Source of the DNA: Cohnella caldifontis
GTDB lineage: Bacteria > Bacillota > Bacilli > Paenibacillales > Paenibacillaceae
Direction: 5' to 3'
DNA length: 64,000 bases
Assembly: GCF_029360585.1 (NCBI RefSeq)
Contig: NZ_JAQZSJ010000010.1
Span: 62,001-126,000 of the forward strand
The position numbers were made by a program, and so were the translations under genes. Below the pieces are notes generated by a model. It had not been told where the DNA came from, ran no database searches, and was given only the letters and a program-made list of their open reading frames with translations. Shown here one piece after another: positions 1 through 10,119 of this stretch (positions are counted from its first letter, which is position 1; the number at the start of each line of letters is the position of its first letter).

Positions 1-187
1 TCCGCGCCGGTTGTACCACCGCGACTTTCGCCTTGAAGTCGCTGCCGTCATTGCCTCCGAATATCACCATGAAGATGGACATCAGAATGATCGGGAAAAA
101 AATATTCCAGAACCATACCTGCTTCTCGCGGAACATCATTTTCAGAGTGGCCGCGAACAGCTTGCGGAACTGCTTGCTCCGGTTCAC
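1..187 (-). CDS. ABC-2 type transporter permease, N-terminal part (cut by window edge)
   Basis: Only the first 62 codons are inside the window. A GTG start at 187-185 lies five bases after the stop of the ABC ATPase gene upstream, so the two are translationally linked and very likely form one exporter. The visible protein has about 20 polar and basic residues (NRSKQFRKLFAATLKMMFRE), then a hydrophobic segment WFWNIFFPIILMSIFMVIF. That is the usual N-terminus of an ABC-2 permease: a cytoplasmic tail, then the first membrane helix before a large extracytoplasmic loop. The substrate cannot be inferred; pairs of this kind export drugs, lipids or peptides. Confidence 0.6.
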   Translation of the reverse strand, partial: MNRSKQFRKLFAATLKMMFREKQVWFWNIFFPIILMSIFMVIFGGNDGSDFKAKVAVVQPAR

Positions 188-191
188 TCGG

Positions 192-1121
192 TCAGTCCCT
201 CCATTCCTTGCCCGTAAAGGCGATGAAGACGTCTTCCAGGCTCATTTCGCGGATGGACACCTGTTCTACCCGGTACCCCCGTTCCTTGGTGAAGCCGAAC
301 AATCCGTAGAGCGTATCCTCCGGCTGCACCGACCAGAGCGCCAGATGGGCTCCTTCCCGGGAAGTCCGAACGACGCTGCCCGCGCTTTGGGCAGCCGATT
401 CGGCCGCCGCGGCCGCCTCTTCCCCGTCCAGGAAGGACAGCCGGACTTCCCGCTCCCGCGTCAAGCGGCCGATCAATGCCGCCGGCGTATCCAGGGTGAC
501 GACTTTCCCTTGATCGACGATGCAGACGCGGTCGCTCAGCTTCTCGGCTTCCTCCATGTAATGCGTGGTCAGGATGGTCGTTTTGCCCAGCGCCTTCAGA
601 TTCAGCACGATGTCCCAAATATTGCGCCGGGCTTGGGGATCGAGGCCGGTCGTCGGCTCGTCCAGGAACACGATGTCCGGGTCGTTGATCATGCCCAGAC
701 CGATCGCCAGCCGCTGCCGCTGGCCGCCCGACAGCGATTTCACGCGTTTGTTCCGATGTTCGGCCAAATTGATCATGGCCAGCACTTCGCCCACGCTCTT
801 CGCTTTCGGATAGAACGTGGCGAACAACTCCAGGTTCTCCTCGACGGTCAGCAGTTCGAACATCGCGCTGGACTGCGGCTGGATGCCGATCCGGTATTTG
901 ATTTTCTCGGCATCTTTGGCCCAAGTCAGCCCATCGATCGCGATCGTGCCCGCGTCGGGGGGAATCAGCCCTTCGATCATTTCGAGCGTCGTCGTTTTGC
1001 CGGCCCCGTTGGGTCCGATGATCGTGAATATTTCCCCCGCTTCGACCTCGAAGCTGATGTTTTCTACCGCGGTTACGGAGCCATACGTCTTGCGCAACCC
1101 GCGCGCTTCCAAAATCGGCAC
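192..1121 (-). CDS. ABC transporter ATP-binding protein (DrrA/CcmA-like exporter ATPase)
   Basis: This 309-residue protein is the ATPase that powers the permease encoded next to it. It has Walker A GPNGAGKTT near residue 40, signature LSGGQRQRLAIG, Walker B IVFLDEPTTGLDP and the H-loop TTHYMEEAE. After the nucleotide-binding domain comes a C-terminal extension of roughly 90 residues, as in DrrA/CcmA-type exporters. The reading frame is open further upstream. I chose the GTG at 1121 because GGAGGGAG lies just before it and because the protein then begins PILEARGLRKTYG, the normal family start. The transported substrate is not recognisable. Confidence 0.85.
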   Translation of the reverse strand: MPILEARGLRKTYGSVTAVENISFEVEAGEIFTIIGPNGAGKTTTLEMIEGLIPPDAGTIAIDGLTWAKDAEKIKYRIGIQPQSSAMFELLTVEENLELFATFYPKAKSVGEVLAMINLAEHRNKRVKSLSGGQRQRLAIGLGMINDPDIVFLDEPTTGLDPQARRNIWDIVLNLKALGKTTILTTHYMEEAEKLSDRVCIVDQGKVVTLDTPAALIGRLTREREVRLSFLDGEEAAAAAESAAQSAGSVVRTSREGAHLALWSVQPEDTLYGLFGFTKERGYRVEQVSIREMSLEDVFIAFTGKEWRD

Positions 1122-1224
1122 GTTCGTTCTCTCCCTCCATTTTCCAATTCCATCGCTATTGTACTTTACGCGTCCGGGAAACGCGACAGTCTTCGGATGG
1201 CCAACCGGATCGGTCTCGGGACGG

Positions 1225-1270
1225 AGAAAAAAGAAACCCGCCCTCGGCGAATCATTCGCGCGAGAACGGG
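1225..1270 (-). terminator. Intrinsic terminator after the yvyF-like gene
   Basis: The stem pairs CCCG, CTCG and CGAAT with ATTCG, CGAG and CGGG, with small internal mismatches. On the minus strand a T-rich run (TTTCTTTTTTCTC) follows at 1236-1225. It separates the yvyF-like gene from the ABC transporter genes. Confidence 0.65.
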
Positions 1271-1287
1271 CCTTGCTGCCGTATGGA

Positions 1288-1692
1288 TTAACGTTTGCTG
1301 ATGTACGCGTTGGCCGTCCGCATCCGCTCTTTGAACTTCCGCTCTTGGTCCAGCGCATGCGCCAGCTCGTTCTTGATCCGGTTGGAACAGGACAGGCACA
1401 GGCGGCCGGTTCGGGTCGGAGCCTTGCAGAGATCGCATTGGTCGGCGAGGTTGGGATAGTCCCCCAGTCTCAGTTTGCCGCTTCGGATCCAGCCCCGGAT
1501 TTTCTCCGCGGGGACTTCCGCCGCCGCGGCCGCTTCCTCCGTATTCAAAAACCGGTTGCGCATCAGCGCGCGTTCCAATTGCCGATAATCGCGGTCTTCC
1601 ATCGCCGAACAGTCGGAACAGAGGTTTCGCATGTTTTTCTGATAGATTTTTCCGCAGCTTGGACAGTGTTCCACGATTAGTTCATTCGGCAT
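1288..1692 (-). CDS. YvyF-like flagellar operon protein
   Basis: This 134-residue protein resembles the YvyF family annotated as flagellar operon proteins. Two cysteine clusters, C-x2-C with C-x2-C near residues 10-30 and CDLC with CLSC near 88-104, suggest zinc binding. Between them a stretch reading FLNTEEAAAAAEVPAEKIRGW looks like a MerR-like or helix-turn-helix fragment. In B. subtilis yvyF lies beside comF and flgM; here it stands alone between the pyr operon and an ABC exporter. The ATG at 1692 is the only good start. Function is unknown in detail, and the family call is from sequence resemblance only. Confidence 0.65.
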   Translation of the reverse strand: MPNELIVEHCPSCGKIYQKNMRNLCSDCSAMEDRDYRQLERALMRNRFLNTEEAAAAAEVPAEKIRGWIRSGKLRLGDYPNLADQCDLCKAPTRTGRLCLSCSNRIKNELAHALDQERKFKERMRTANAYISKR

Positions 1693-1845
1693 AAATCCGA
1701 CCTCGATTCTCTATTTCTTATGGACTAATTCTATCACGAGATTGGGTAAATTTTCATCCATTATTTGCAGTAGCTCGACAAATTTTTCGAAAACTGAGGC
1801 AAAGGTCCTGTTAGCGCGCGCCGGGGCAAAAAATTCAGCGGGCGG

Positions 1846-1882
1846 CAAAACAATAGGCTCCCGAACGGACCGTTCGGGAGCC
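1846..1882 (-). terminator. Intrinsic terminator of the pyr operon
   Basis: A perfect 13-bp stem around a single base, GGCTCCCGAACGG and its complement, occupies 1856-1882. On the minus strand it is followed by TATTGTTTTG. It lies 46 bp beyond the pyrE stop codon and closes the operon. Confidence 0.85.
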
Positions 1883-1927
1883 AGGGCACAGATTCGCATG
1901 ATATTCGATTCGAGTTGGACGGAGTCT

Positions 1928-2581
1928 TTATTTCCCGAACGATTGGGGATCGCTGCGCCAAGACTGGAGCAGCTCCACGTCCTCCCGGCGGATCGTTCCC
2001 CGCGCAAGCGCGGTTTCGATGAGCGCCGAGTAGTTGGACAGCGTGTAAAGCGGGATATTCTCGGAGGCGAAAGCTTCCGCCGCCGCAGCGAACTGGTACG
2101 TGAAAATGGCGACGACGCCCAGCACCTCGCATCCGGCTTCGCGCACCGCCACGGCCGCTTTGAGCGAAGAGCCGCCCGTAGAGATGAGGTCCTCGATGAG
2201 CACGACCTTCTGCCCCGGCGCGAAATGGCCTTCGATCTGGTTCGTTTTGCCGTGGCCTTTCGCCTTGTCCCGTACGTAGAGCATCGGCAGATTCAGCTTT
2301 TGGGCGACCCAAGCCGCGTGCGGGATGCCGCCCGTCGCGATGCCGGCCACCGCTTCGCAGCCGGGAAATCGCGCCCGGATCACGGAAGCGAAGCCTTCGG
2401 CGATCGTCTCCCGTACGGCCGGGTAACTCATCGTGAGCCGATTGTCGCAGTAAATCGGGGATTTGATCCCCGAAGTCCACGTGAAAGGCTCATGCGGTCT
2501 CAAGGATACGGCCCCGATGTCCAGCAGATTTCCTGCGATTGCCGCAGCCAGAGCTTCCATGTTGGCGTTGTTCGTGCTCAT
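1928..2581 (-). CDS. pyrE: Orotate phosphoribosyltransferase
   Basis: The enzyme joins orotate to PRPP to give orotidine 5'-phosphate, the fifth step of UMP synthesis. The 217-residue protein carries the PRPP-binding motif [14 protein letters not shown] near residues 120-133 and an early [19 protein letters not shown] segment that contacts orotate. Its ATG overlaps the pyrF stop codon (ATGA), so it is coupled to pyrF. It is the last gene of the operon and is followed by a strong terminator. Length and motifs are normal for bacterial PyrE. Confidence 0.95.
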   Translation of the reverse strand: MSTNNANMEALAAAIAGNLLDIGAVSLRPHEPFTWTSGIKSPIYCDNRLTMSYPAVRETIAEGFASVIRARFPGCEAVAGIATGGIPHAAWVAQKLNLPMLYVRDKAKGHGKTNQIEGHFAPGQKVVLIEDLISTGGSSLKAAVAVREAGCEVLGVVAIFTYQFAAAAEAFASENIPLYTLSNYSALIETALARGTIRREDVELLQSWRSDPQSFGK

Positions 2582-3318
2582 CCCTCGGTCATCTCCTTCA
2601 AAATGGTATCGAACGCGGAGGCGGGGTCCTGCGCAGCCGAGATCGGACGGCCGATCACGAGGTAATCGGTTCCGGCCCGGACCGCTTCGGCGGGGGTCAT
2701 GATTCGCGACTGGTCTCCGATGTCGGCGCCTTTCGGCCGAATGCCCGGCGTGACGGTGAGAAACGCATTCCCGCAGGCGTCCTTGACGGCGCCGACTTCA
2801 TGCGGGGAAGCGACGACTCCCTGCAGGCCGGCTTCGCGGGCCAAACGGGCATAACGGACGACCGCTTCCTCTACGCCGCCGGGGATGCCGATCTCCCCGT
2901 TCAAAACGGCTTGGCTCGTGCTCGTCAGCTGGGTGACCGCGATCACGGCCGGGGCGCGTTCGGCGGCGCCGGCTTCGACGGCTTCCCGCACCCCTTCCAT
3001 GGCGGCGCTCATCATGGCGAGGCCCCCGGCCGCATGCACGTTGAACATGTCGACCCCGAGCCGGCCGATGCTGCGGGCGCCTCCGCGGACGGTGTTCGGA
3101 ATGTCGTGCATCTTGACGTCCAGGAACACCCGGAAACCCCGGGCTTTCAGTTCCCGGACGACCGTGGGGCCGGCGGCGTAAAACAGCTCCATGCCGACCT
3201 TCATCCAGCAGCCGGCGCCCTGCAGCCGCGAAGCCAGCCGCAAGGCGGCGTCCGCGTCGGGCTTGTCCAGCGCGACCATCACTTTGGCTGCCGCATCGCG
3301 TACCGTTAACTCGGCCAT
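2578..3318 (-). CDS. pyrF: Orotidine 5'-phosphate decarboxylase
   Basis: This enzyme decarboxylates OMP to UMP, the last step of the pathway. The 246-residue protein has the catalytic array D67-K69-D72 in [10 protein letters not shown] and the phosphate-binding region VTPGIRPKG near residue 190. I start it at the ATG at 3318 ([10 protein letters not shown]), which has GGGAGG upstream; an in-frame ATG eight codons earlier lacks a ribosome site. It overlaps pyrE by four bases. The gap before it, where pyrK and pyrD stand in B. subtilis, is only 97 bp. Confidence 0.95.
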   Translation of the reverse strand: MAELTVRDAAAKVMVALDKPDADAALRLASRLQGAGCWMKVGMELFYAAGPTVVRELKARGFRVFLDVKMHDIPNTVRGGARSIGRLGVDMFNVHAAGGLAMMSAAMEGVREAVEAGAAERAPAVIAVTQLTSTSQAVLNGEIGIPGGVEEAVVRYARLAREAGLQGVVASPHEVGAVKDACGNAFLTVTPGIRPKGADIGDQSRIMTPAEAVRAGTDYLVIGRPISAAQDPASAFDTILKEMTEG

Positions 3319-3415
3319 TCGTGAAAGCCTCCCTTTTTCCACCGCTTAGGATTTCATATAGAAGCCCGATCCCCTATCCGCCGGAAGCGGAGGGACCGGG
3401 CATCCAACCTTCGAT

Positions 3416-6400
3416 TTACGCTTGGAACGCCGGCATCGGCTCGCTGGAGAACCGCAGGGCTTCCAGCATGTGGAGCAGCGCGCTTACGGTATCCAGGGAC
3501 GTCAGGCACACGACGCCGTTCTCGACCGCTTCGCGGCGGATGCGGAAGCCGTCCCGCTCCGGCGTCTTGCCCTTCGTCAGCGTGTTGACGACGAACTGCG
3601 CCTCGCCCGTGCGGATCAGGTCGACGATGTTCGGCGAGCCTTCGGACAGCTTGTTGACGCGGCGCACTTTGAGCCCCGCGGCCTCCAGCGCGTCGGCCGT
3701 GCCGCCGGTGGCGATCAGTTTATAGCCGAGCCGGTAGAAGCCTCTGAGGATCTCGATCGCTTCCTCTTTGTCTTTGTCGGCGACGGTGGCGATGATGGAT
3801 CCGGAGGTCGGGATCTTCATGCCGGAGCCGATCAAACCTTTGTATAGCGCCTTGGCGAAATGCGTATCGCGGCCCATGACCTCGCCGGTCGACTTCATCT
3901 CCGGCGTCAGCGTCGGGTCGACCCGCCGCAGCTTCGCGAAGGAGAAGACCGGGACTTTGACCGATACGTACTCGTTTTCCGGCCAGAGGCCTTCGCTATA
4001 GCCCAGATCCTTCAGCTTTTTGCCGAGGATCGCCTGCGTCGCCAAGTTGGCCATCGGCACGCTCGTCACTTTGGAGAGGAACGGCACGGTCCGGGAAGAG
4101 CGCGGATTGACCTCGATGACGTATACTTTTTCGTTAAAGACGACGAACTGGATGTTGACCAGGCCGACGGTTTTCAGTTCTTTCGCGATGCGGGTCGTGA
4201 TGTCGACCGCCTGGCGCTTGACGGACTCGGACAACGTCTGCGGCGGGTAGACCGCGATCGAGTCGCCGGAGTGCACGCCTGCGCGCTCGATATGCTCCAT
4301 GATGCCCGGAATAAGGACCGTTTCGCCGTCGCAGATCGCGTCGACTTCGATTTCTTTGCCCAGCATGTACCGGTCGATCAGGACCGGATGCTCCGGATTG
4401 ATCTTGACGGCTTCCTTCATGTAGGCCAGCAGCTCTTCCTCGGAATAGACGATTTCCATCGCCCGGCCGCCGAGCACGTAGGACGGACGGACGAGTACCG
4501 GATAACCCAGGGATTGGGCCGTTCCGACCGCTTCGTCGACGGACGTCACGGTGCTGCCTTTCGGTTGGGAAATATCCAGCCTGCGCAGCAGCGCTTCGAA
4601 CCGTTTGCGGTCTTCGGCCTCGTCGATGCTATCCAGGGAGGTGCCGAGGATCTTGACGCCGGCGCGGGCCAGCGGCGCGGCCAAGTTGATGGCCGTCTGC
4701 CCGCCGAACTGCACGATGACGCCGATCGGCTGCTCCTGCTCGATCACGTTCATGACGTCTTCGAAGAAGAGCGGTTCGAAGTACAGTCTGTCCGACGTGT
4801 TGAAGTCGGTGGAGACGGTCTCCGGGTTGTTGTTGATGATGACGGCTTCGTAACCGGCGTTGCGGATCGCCCATACGGCGTGCACCGTCGAATAGTCGAA
4901 CTCGATGCCCTGGCCGATGCGGATCGGGCCGGAACCGAGCACGACGACTTTCGGCTTGTCGCTCGGCAGCACTTCGTTCTCGGTCTCGTAGGTCGAGTAG
5001 TAATACGGAGTGGTAGCTTCGAACTCCGCCGCGCACGTATCGACCATTTTGTAGACCGGGGTGTATCCCAATTGCTTGCGGTAGGCGCGGACGTCGTTTT
5101 CCGAAGTCATCGCGGCGGAAGCGCCTTGGCCTTCCTTGCGCAGCTCGGCGATCGCGCGGTCCGTGAAGCCGTACCGCTTCGCTTGGTACAGCGTTTCGGC
5201 CGTCAGGCCGGGTTCCCGGCGGATGACGTCCTCGAACCGGATGAGCCGCTCGATCTTGTCGAGGAACCACCAGTCGATTCTCGTGATGTCCTGGATCTTC
5301 TGCAGCGCCCAGCCGCGGCGGAACGCTTCGGCGACCAGGAACAGCCGCTCGTCGTCCGCTTTGGCCAAGCGGCCGCTCAGCGTCTCGTCGTCGATTTCTC
5401 CCGCTTCCTTGAGCAGCAGGCGGTGGACGCCGATTTCGAGCGAACGCACGGCCTTATGGATCGATTCCTCGAACGTGCGGCCGATCGCCATGACTTCGCC
5501 GGTCGCTTTCATCTGCGTGCCGAGCTTGCGGTTGGCGGACGTGAATTTATCGAACGGCCAGCGCGGGATTTTCGTGACGATGTAGTCCAGCGTCGGCTCG
5601 AAGCAGGCGTACGTTTGGCCCGTAACCGGGTTGACGATCTCGTCGAGCGTATAGCCGATCGCGATTTTGGCGGCCATCTTGGCGATCGGATAACCGGTGG
5701 CCTTGGAAGCCAGGGCGGACGACCGGCTGACCCGCGGGTTCACTTCGATGACGTAGTACTGGTAGCTGTGCGGGTCGAGCGCGAACTGCACGTTGCAGCC
5801 GCCTTCGATGTTCAGCGCGCGGATGATCTTGAGCGACGCCGAACGGAGCATCTGGTACTCGCGGTCGGACAGCGTCTGGCTGGGCGCCACGACGATGCTG
5901 TCGCCGGTATGGACGCCGACGGGGTCGATGTTCTCCATGTTGCAGACGACGATGCAGTTGTCGTTCGCGTCGCGCATGACCTCGTATTCGACTTCCTTCA
6001 TGCCGGCGATCGATTTCTCGATCAAGCATTGGCCGATCGGGCTGTAGCGGATGCCGTTGGCCACGGTTTCGCGGAGCTCTTCCTCCGTGGCGGCGATGCC
6101 GCCGCCCGTGCCGCCGAGGGTGTAAGCCGGACGAACGATGACCGGGTAACCGATCTTGTTCGCGAAGTCTACCGCGCCTTCTACTGTCGTGACGATCTCG
6201 CTCTCCGGAACCGGCTGCTCCAGTTCCCGCATCAGTTCGCGGAACAGGTCGCGGTCCTCCGCCCGTTCGATCGCCGTCAGCTGCGTGCCGAGCAGCTTCA
6301 CGCCTTCCTGCTCCAATACGCCGGCGCGGGCGAGCTCGACCGCCATGTTGAGGCCGGTCTGTCCGCCAAGCGTCGGCAACAGGCCGTCCGGGCGCTCCTG

Positions 6401-6637
6401 GCGGATGATTTGCGAGACGAATTCCAGGTTGATCGGTTCGATGTACACTTTGTCGGCCATGTTCGTGTCGGTCATGATCGTGGCCGGATTGCTGTTGATC
6501 AGGACGACTTCGAGGCCTTCTTCTTTGAGCGCTTGGCAAGCCTGCGTGCCGGCGTAGTCGAATTCGGCGGCCTGGCCGATGACGATCGGGCCGGAGCCGA
6601 TAACGAGAATTTTTTTGAGGGCTTTATTTTTGGGCAT
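3416..6637 (-). CDS. carB: Carbamoyl-phosphate synthase large subunit
   Basis: The large subunit makes carbamoyl phosphate from bicarbonate, two ATP and the ammonia delivered by CarA. At 1073 residues it has the usual length. The two homologous ATP-grasp halves are visible: [20 protein letters not shown] near residue 10 and [20 protein letters not shown] near residue 560. Each is followed by its own ATP-grasp motifs. A C-terminal MGS-like allosteric domain starts around residue 940 ([14 protein letters not shown]). Its start lies inside the end of carA (14-base overlap), which fits translational coupling of the two subunits. In Bacillus this pyrimidine-specific copy is called pyrAB. Confidence 0.97.
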   Translation of the reverse strand: MPKNKALKKILVIGSGPIVIGQAAEFDYAGTQACQALKEEGLEVVLINSNPATIMTDTNMADKVYIEPINLEFVSQIIRQERPDGLLPTLGGQTGLNMAVELARAGVLEQEGVKLLGTQLTAIERAEDRDLFRELMRELEQPVPESEIVTTVEGAVDFANKIGYPVIVRPAYTLGGTGGGIAATEEELRETVANGIRYSPIGQCLIEKSIAGMKEVEYEVMRDANDNCIVVCNMENIDPVGVHTGDSIVVAPSQTLSDREYQMLRSASLKIIRALNIEGGCNVQFALDPHSYQYYVIEVNPRVSRSSALASKATGYPIAKMAAKIAIGYTLDEIVNPVTGQTYACFEPTLDYIVTKIPRWPFDKFTSANRKLGTQMKATGEVMAIGRTFEESIHKAVRSLEIGVHRLLLKEAGEIDDETLSGRLAKADDERLFLVAEAFRRGWALQKIQDITRIDWWFLDKIERLIRFEDVIRREPGLTAETLYQAKRYGFTDRAIAELRKEGQGASAAMTSENDVRAYRKQLGYTPVYKMVDTCAAEFEATTPYYYSTYETENEVLPSDKPKVVVLGSGPIRIGQGIEFDYSTVHAVWAIRNAGYEAVIINNNPETVSTDFNTSDRLYFEPLFFEDVMNVIEQEQPIGVIVQFGGQTAINLAAPLARAGVKILGTSLDSIDEAEDRKRFEALLRRLDISQPKGSTVTSVDEAVGTAQSLGYPVLVRPSYVLGGRAMEIVYSEEELLAYMKEAVKINPEHPVLIDRYMLGKEIEVDAICDGETVLIPGIMEHIERAGVHSGDSIAVYPPQTLSESVKRQAVDITTRIAKELKTVGLVNIQFVVFNEKVYVIEVNPRSSRTVPFLSKVTSVPMANLATQAILGKKLKDLGYSEGLWPENEYVSVKVPVFSFAKLRRVDPTLTPEMKSTGEVMGRDTHFAKALYKGLIGSGMKIPTSGSIIATVADKDKEEAIEILRGFYRLGYKLIATGGTADALEAAGLKVRRVNKLSEGSPNIVDLIRTGEAQFVVNTLTKGKTPERDGFRIRREAVENGVVCLTSLDTVSALLHMLEALRFSSEPMPAFQA

Positions 6638-7775
6638 ATTGCAATTCTCCTCTCCGCGTCTCCGCCAATACCGCCTGCCGCGGCGGCTGCGGATGGTTCC
6701 GCTTGTGCTCGCGGATCATGTCCAGGAAACGGTCGAACAGGTAGCCGCTGTCGAACGGTCCCGGCGCCGCTTCCGGATGGTATTGCACCGAGAAGGCCGG
6801 GAAACGTTTATGTTTGAGTCCTTCGATCGTTTTGTCGTTGTTGTTGATGTGGGTGACTTCCAGCTCGGTCCCGGCAACGGACGATTCCTTCACCGTATAG
6901 CCGTGGTTCTGGGACGTGATGTAGCAGCGCCCGGATTCGAGCTCCTTCACCGGATGGTTGCCGCCGCGATGGCCGAACTTGAGCTTCTCGGTATCCGCGC
7001 CGCAGGCGAGGGCGAACAGCTGATGCCCCAGGCAGATGCCGAAAATCGGATATTCCCCCAGCAGCTGGCGGATCGTTTCGACGGCGTGCGGCACGTCTTT
7101 CGGATCCCCGGGCCCGTTGGACAGCTGGATGCCGTCCGGCTGCAGGCGGCGAATCTGCTCGGCGGTCGTGTCGTGGGGGACGACGACGACGTCGCAGCCG
7201 CGCTGGGTCAGCTCGCGCAGGATGCCGCTCTTGGCCCCGTAATCGATGAGAACGATTCTTTCCTTGTTGCCCGGGCTTGAGAACATATGCTTCGTCGAAG
7301 TGCGGGCCACTTGATCGCGCAGCAGAGACGAGAGGCCGAGGCGCTCCCGCAGCTCTTCCACCCGCTCCGTCCCGGTCGTCAGAATGCCTTTCATCGTGCC
7401 GTGGTTGCGGATAATCCGCGTCAACATGCGGGTGTCGATCTCGCTGATCCCGATGATTCCGTATTCCTTCATCAGGTCGTCGACCGATTCCTGGGCGCGC
7501 CAGTTGCTCGGCACCGGCTCATGCCGGCGGACGACGAAGCCGTGGATATGAGGACGTCCGGATTCGAAATCGTCCCGCGTGATGCCGTAGTTGCCGATCA
7601 GCGGAAACGTCATCGTGACGATCTGGCCGCAGTAAGACGGATCCGATACGACTTCCTGGTATCCGGTGATACCGGTATTGAAAACGACTTCCCCGACCTG
7701 GGCGCCTTCCGCCCCGAACGCGAGTCCCGTGAACAGCGTGCCGTCTTCCAGCAGCAATCTAGCCTGTTTCTGCAT
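6624..7775 (-). CDS. carA: Carbamoyl-phosphate synthase small (glutaminase) subunit
   Basis: CarA hydrolyses glutamine and channels ammonia to CarB. The 383-residue protein has an N-terminal CarA-specific domain ([16 protein letters not shown]) and a class I glutamine amidotransferase domain. The nucleophile elbow is GICLGHQ, and the His and Glu of the triad lie in [10 protein letters not shown]. The ATG at 7775 has GGGGGGAG ten bases upstream. It follows pyrC by 21 bp and overlaps carB, so pyrC, carA and carB are one transcript. Confidence 0.96.
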   Translation of the reverse strand: MQKQARLLLEDGTLFTGLAFGAEGAQVGEVVFNTGITGYQEVVSDPSYCGQIVTMTFPLIGNYGITRDDFESGRPHIHGFVVRRHEPVPSNWRAQESVDDLMKEYGIIGISEIDTRMLTRIIRNHGTMKGILTTGTERVEELRERLGLSSLLRDQVARTSTKHMFSSPGNKERIVLIDYGAKSGILRELTQRGCDVVVVPHDTTAEQIRRLQPDGIQLSNGPGDPKDVPHAVETIRQLLGEYPIFGICLGHQLFALACGADTEKLKFGHRGGNHPVKELESGRCYITSQNHGYTVKESSVAGTELEVTHINNNDKTIEGLKHKRFPAFSVQYHPEAAPGPFDSGYLFDRFLDMIREHKRNHPQPPRQAVLAETRRGELQYAQK

Positions 7776-7796
7776 GTGTTTCCACTCCCCCCAAGT

Positions 7797-9101
7797 TTAA
7801 CGGTTCGTGCCGCCGTTATCGGTCCAAACCACATTGCCTTCCACCATCGTCAGCGCCGGCCATCCGTACAATTTCCAACCCGCGAACGGGGTGTTGCGTC
7901 CTTGGCTGGCGAAGCTTGCCGGATCGACCTCCCGTTCCGTATCCAGGTCGATCAGCGTCAAGTCCGCCGGCGCCCCGACGTCCAGCGTGCCGTAGGGCAG
8001 CCCGAACACCCGCGCGGGCTCCCGGGTCAATTTGCCGAGCAGGAAGCCCAGCGTCCAGCGGCCGGTGCGGACGAATTTCGTATAGAGCAGCGGGAATGCG
8101 GTCTCGAGACCGACGATGCCGAACGGCGCCCGGGCCATCCCGCGGGCTTTCTCTTCCCCGCTGTGCGGCGCGTGGTCGGTCACGATGATGTCGATCGTGC
8201 CGTCCTCAAGGCCCCGAATGCAGGCCTCGACGTCTTTCGGCGTCCGCAGCGGCGGGTTCATTTTCCAATTGGCGTCCATCGAATCGGGGATGTCCTCGTC
8301 CGACAGCAGCAAATGGTGCGGGCACACTTCCGTGGTGACGTTCACGCCCACCGATTTTCCAAGGCGGATGAGGCGAATGGACTGCTCCGTGCTCACGTGG
8401 CAGACGTGGTAGTGCACGCCCGTCGCTTCGGCCAGCAGGATATCCCGCCCGACGTGGATCGCCTCCGACTCGTTCGGAATGCCCTTTAGTCCGTGCCGTT
8501 TGGCGAATTCGCCTTCGGTGACGGCCGCGCCTTCGACCAACGTATCGTCCTCGCAGTGGGCGATGATCGGCATGCCGAGCGCCTGCGCGGCGGCCATGGC
8601 GTTTTTCATCATCTGCGCGTTCTGCACGCCTACGCCGTCGTCGGTGAATCCGATCGCTCCGGCTTCCTTCAAAGCCGGGAAATCGGTCAATTCGCGGCCG
8701 AGCTCGTTCTTCGTGATCGCGGCGTACGGCAGCACCCGGACGACGCCTTCGGCGCGGGCTTTATCGAGAACGAATCGGACCGTCTCCGCGTTGTCCGTGA
8801 CGGGCCTCGTGTTCGGCATCGGGGCGATCGTCGTGAATCCGCCCTTCGCCGCGGAACGCGTCCCGCTGGCGATCGTTTCCTTATATTCGAATCCGGGCTC
8901 GCGCAAATGCACGTGCATGTCGATGAAGCCCGGGGAAATCAACTTGCCCGCGGCGTCGATGACCTCGTGGCCCGAGGTGTCCGGCTTTTCCGCACCGGAC
9001 AGCCTTTGCGCCACTTTGCCTTCCGCCACCCGGAGATGCAAGGTTTCCTTCTCACCGCTGACGGGATCGATGGCCGACGCGTTCAAAATCCAGATCGCCA
9101 T
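7797..9101 (-). CDS. pyrC: Dihydroorotase
   Basis: Dihydroorotase cyclises carbamoyl-aspartate to dihydroorotate. This is the 434-residue class I form of Gram-positive bacteria. The metal-binding HVHLREPG motif is at residues 63-70, and further ligands are in IAHCEDD, HVCHVST and VTDHAPH. The start at 9101 has AGGAGG about 12 bases upstream. In B. subtilis pyrB immediately precedes pyrC; here the preceding gene is pyrR, and the gap holds only a short AT-rich inverted-repeat element. Confidence 0.96.
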   Translation of the reverse strand: MAIWILNASAIDPVSGEKETLHLRVAEGKVAQRLSGAEKPDTSGHEVIDAAGKLISPGFIDMHVHLREPGFEYKETIASGTRSAAKGGFTTIAPMPNTRPVTDNAETVRFVLDKARAEGVVRVLPYAAITKNELGRELTDFPALKEAGAIGFTDDGVGVQNAQMMKNAMAAAQALGMPIIAHCEDDTLVEGAAVTEGEFAKRHGLKGIPNESEAIHVGRDILLAEATGVHYHVCHVSTEQSIRLIRLGKSVGVNVTTEVCPHHLLLSDEDIPDSMDANWKMNPPLRTPKDVEACIRGLEDGTIDIIVTDHAPHSGEEKARGMARAPFGIVGLETAFPLLYTKFVRTGRWTLGFLLGKLTREPARVFGLPYGTLDVGAPADLTLIDLDTEREVDPASFASQGRNTPFAGWKLYGWPALTMVEGNVVWTDNGGTNR

Positions 9102-9155
9102 TACGCAGCTACGCCTCCTGTTTCGTTTCGTCTTTCACGCTTGATGCGGCAACCC

Positions 9156-9260
9156 CGGTCATCGTGAATTTTTATACACTTTATTGTATACCTATGATGA
9201 TGAGTTGTCACTTATTAGGGGTAAAAAATCGTCAGCTTGCATAAAGATTCACGATGACCG
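9156..9260. repeat. 105-bp AT-rich element with 20-bp terminal inverted repeats
   Basis: Bases 9156-9175 and 9241-9260 are inverted repeats that match at 19 of 20 positions (each end reads CGGTCATCGTGAAT going inwards, then T/C and TTTAT). The 65 bases between them are strikingly AT-rich in a GC-rich neighbourhood and hold no gene. CCC flanks both outer ends and could be a 3-bp target duplication, but this is weak. It may be a miniature transposable element, an excision scar or a long-stem RNA hairpin in the pyrR-pyrC spacer. Confidence 0.6.
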
Positions 9261-9277
9261 CCCAGAACCGTTGCGGC

Positions 9278-9937
<660 letters not shown>

Positions 9938-10007
9938 CTATGGACACGGCGATGCGGCCAGTCCGTTCCGGACGAAAGCCATTGCCGAGCCTAAGGGATG
10001 CGCTGCG

Positions 10008-10036
10008 CCGCCTTGCCAGTCTCACGGGACTGATTT
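10008..10036 (-). promoter_or_regulatory. PyrR-binding RNA element (anti-antiterminator)
   Basis: On the minus strand the leader reads CAGTCCCGTGAGACTGGCAAGG across two blocks (CAGTCCCGTGAGACTG, then GCAAGG). This fits the known PyrR-binding loop consensus ARUCCNGNGAGGYU at all but one position and forms a CAGTC/GACTG stem. It lies between the promoter and the terminator hairpin, as in characterised pyr attenuators. Confidence 0.8.
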
Positions 10037-10060
10037 AAAGGTGCGAATCGATCTCCTAGG

Positions 10061-10089
10061 ATTATCCCACGCCGATCCGGGACTGTCAA
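10061..10089 (-). promoter_or_regulatory. Sigma-A promoter of the pyr operon
   Basis: On the minus strand a consensus TTGACA (10089-10084) and GATAAT (10066-10061) are separated by exactly 17 bases. The promoter sits just past the dapL stop codon and drives the PyrR-controlled leader. Confidence 0.85.
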
Positions 10090-10119
10090 GGCGTATAACG
10101 GGTTTGGGACGGTTTCCGA

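Noticed and set aside
1711..2007. 98-codon minus-strand frame between pyrE and the yvyF-like gene
   Set aside because: Its last 30 codons look somewhat protein-like, but it starts inside pyrE, runs through the pyr terminator and has no start with a ribosome site after that terminator.
3860..6817. 985-codon plus-strand open frame antisense to carB
   Set aside because: It is arginine-, aspartate- and valine-rich shadow sequence typical of high-GC genes, without a ribosome site or family motif; carB is certain on the other strand.
9102..9277. A decayed pyrB remnant in the pyrR-pyrC gap
   Set aside because: I translated the region in all frames and saw no aspartate carbamoyltransferase motif; the gap is largely the inverted-repeat element.
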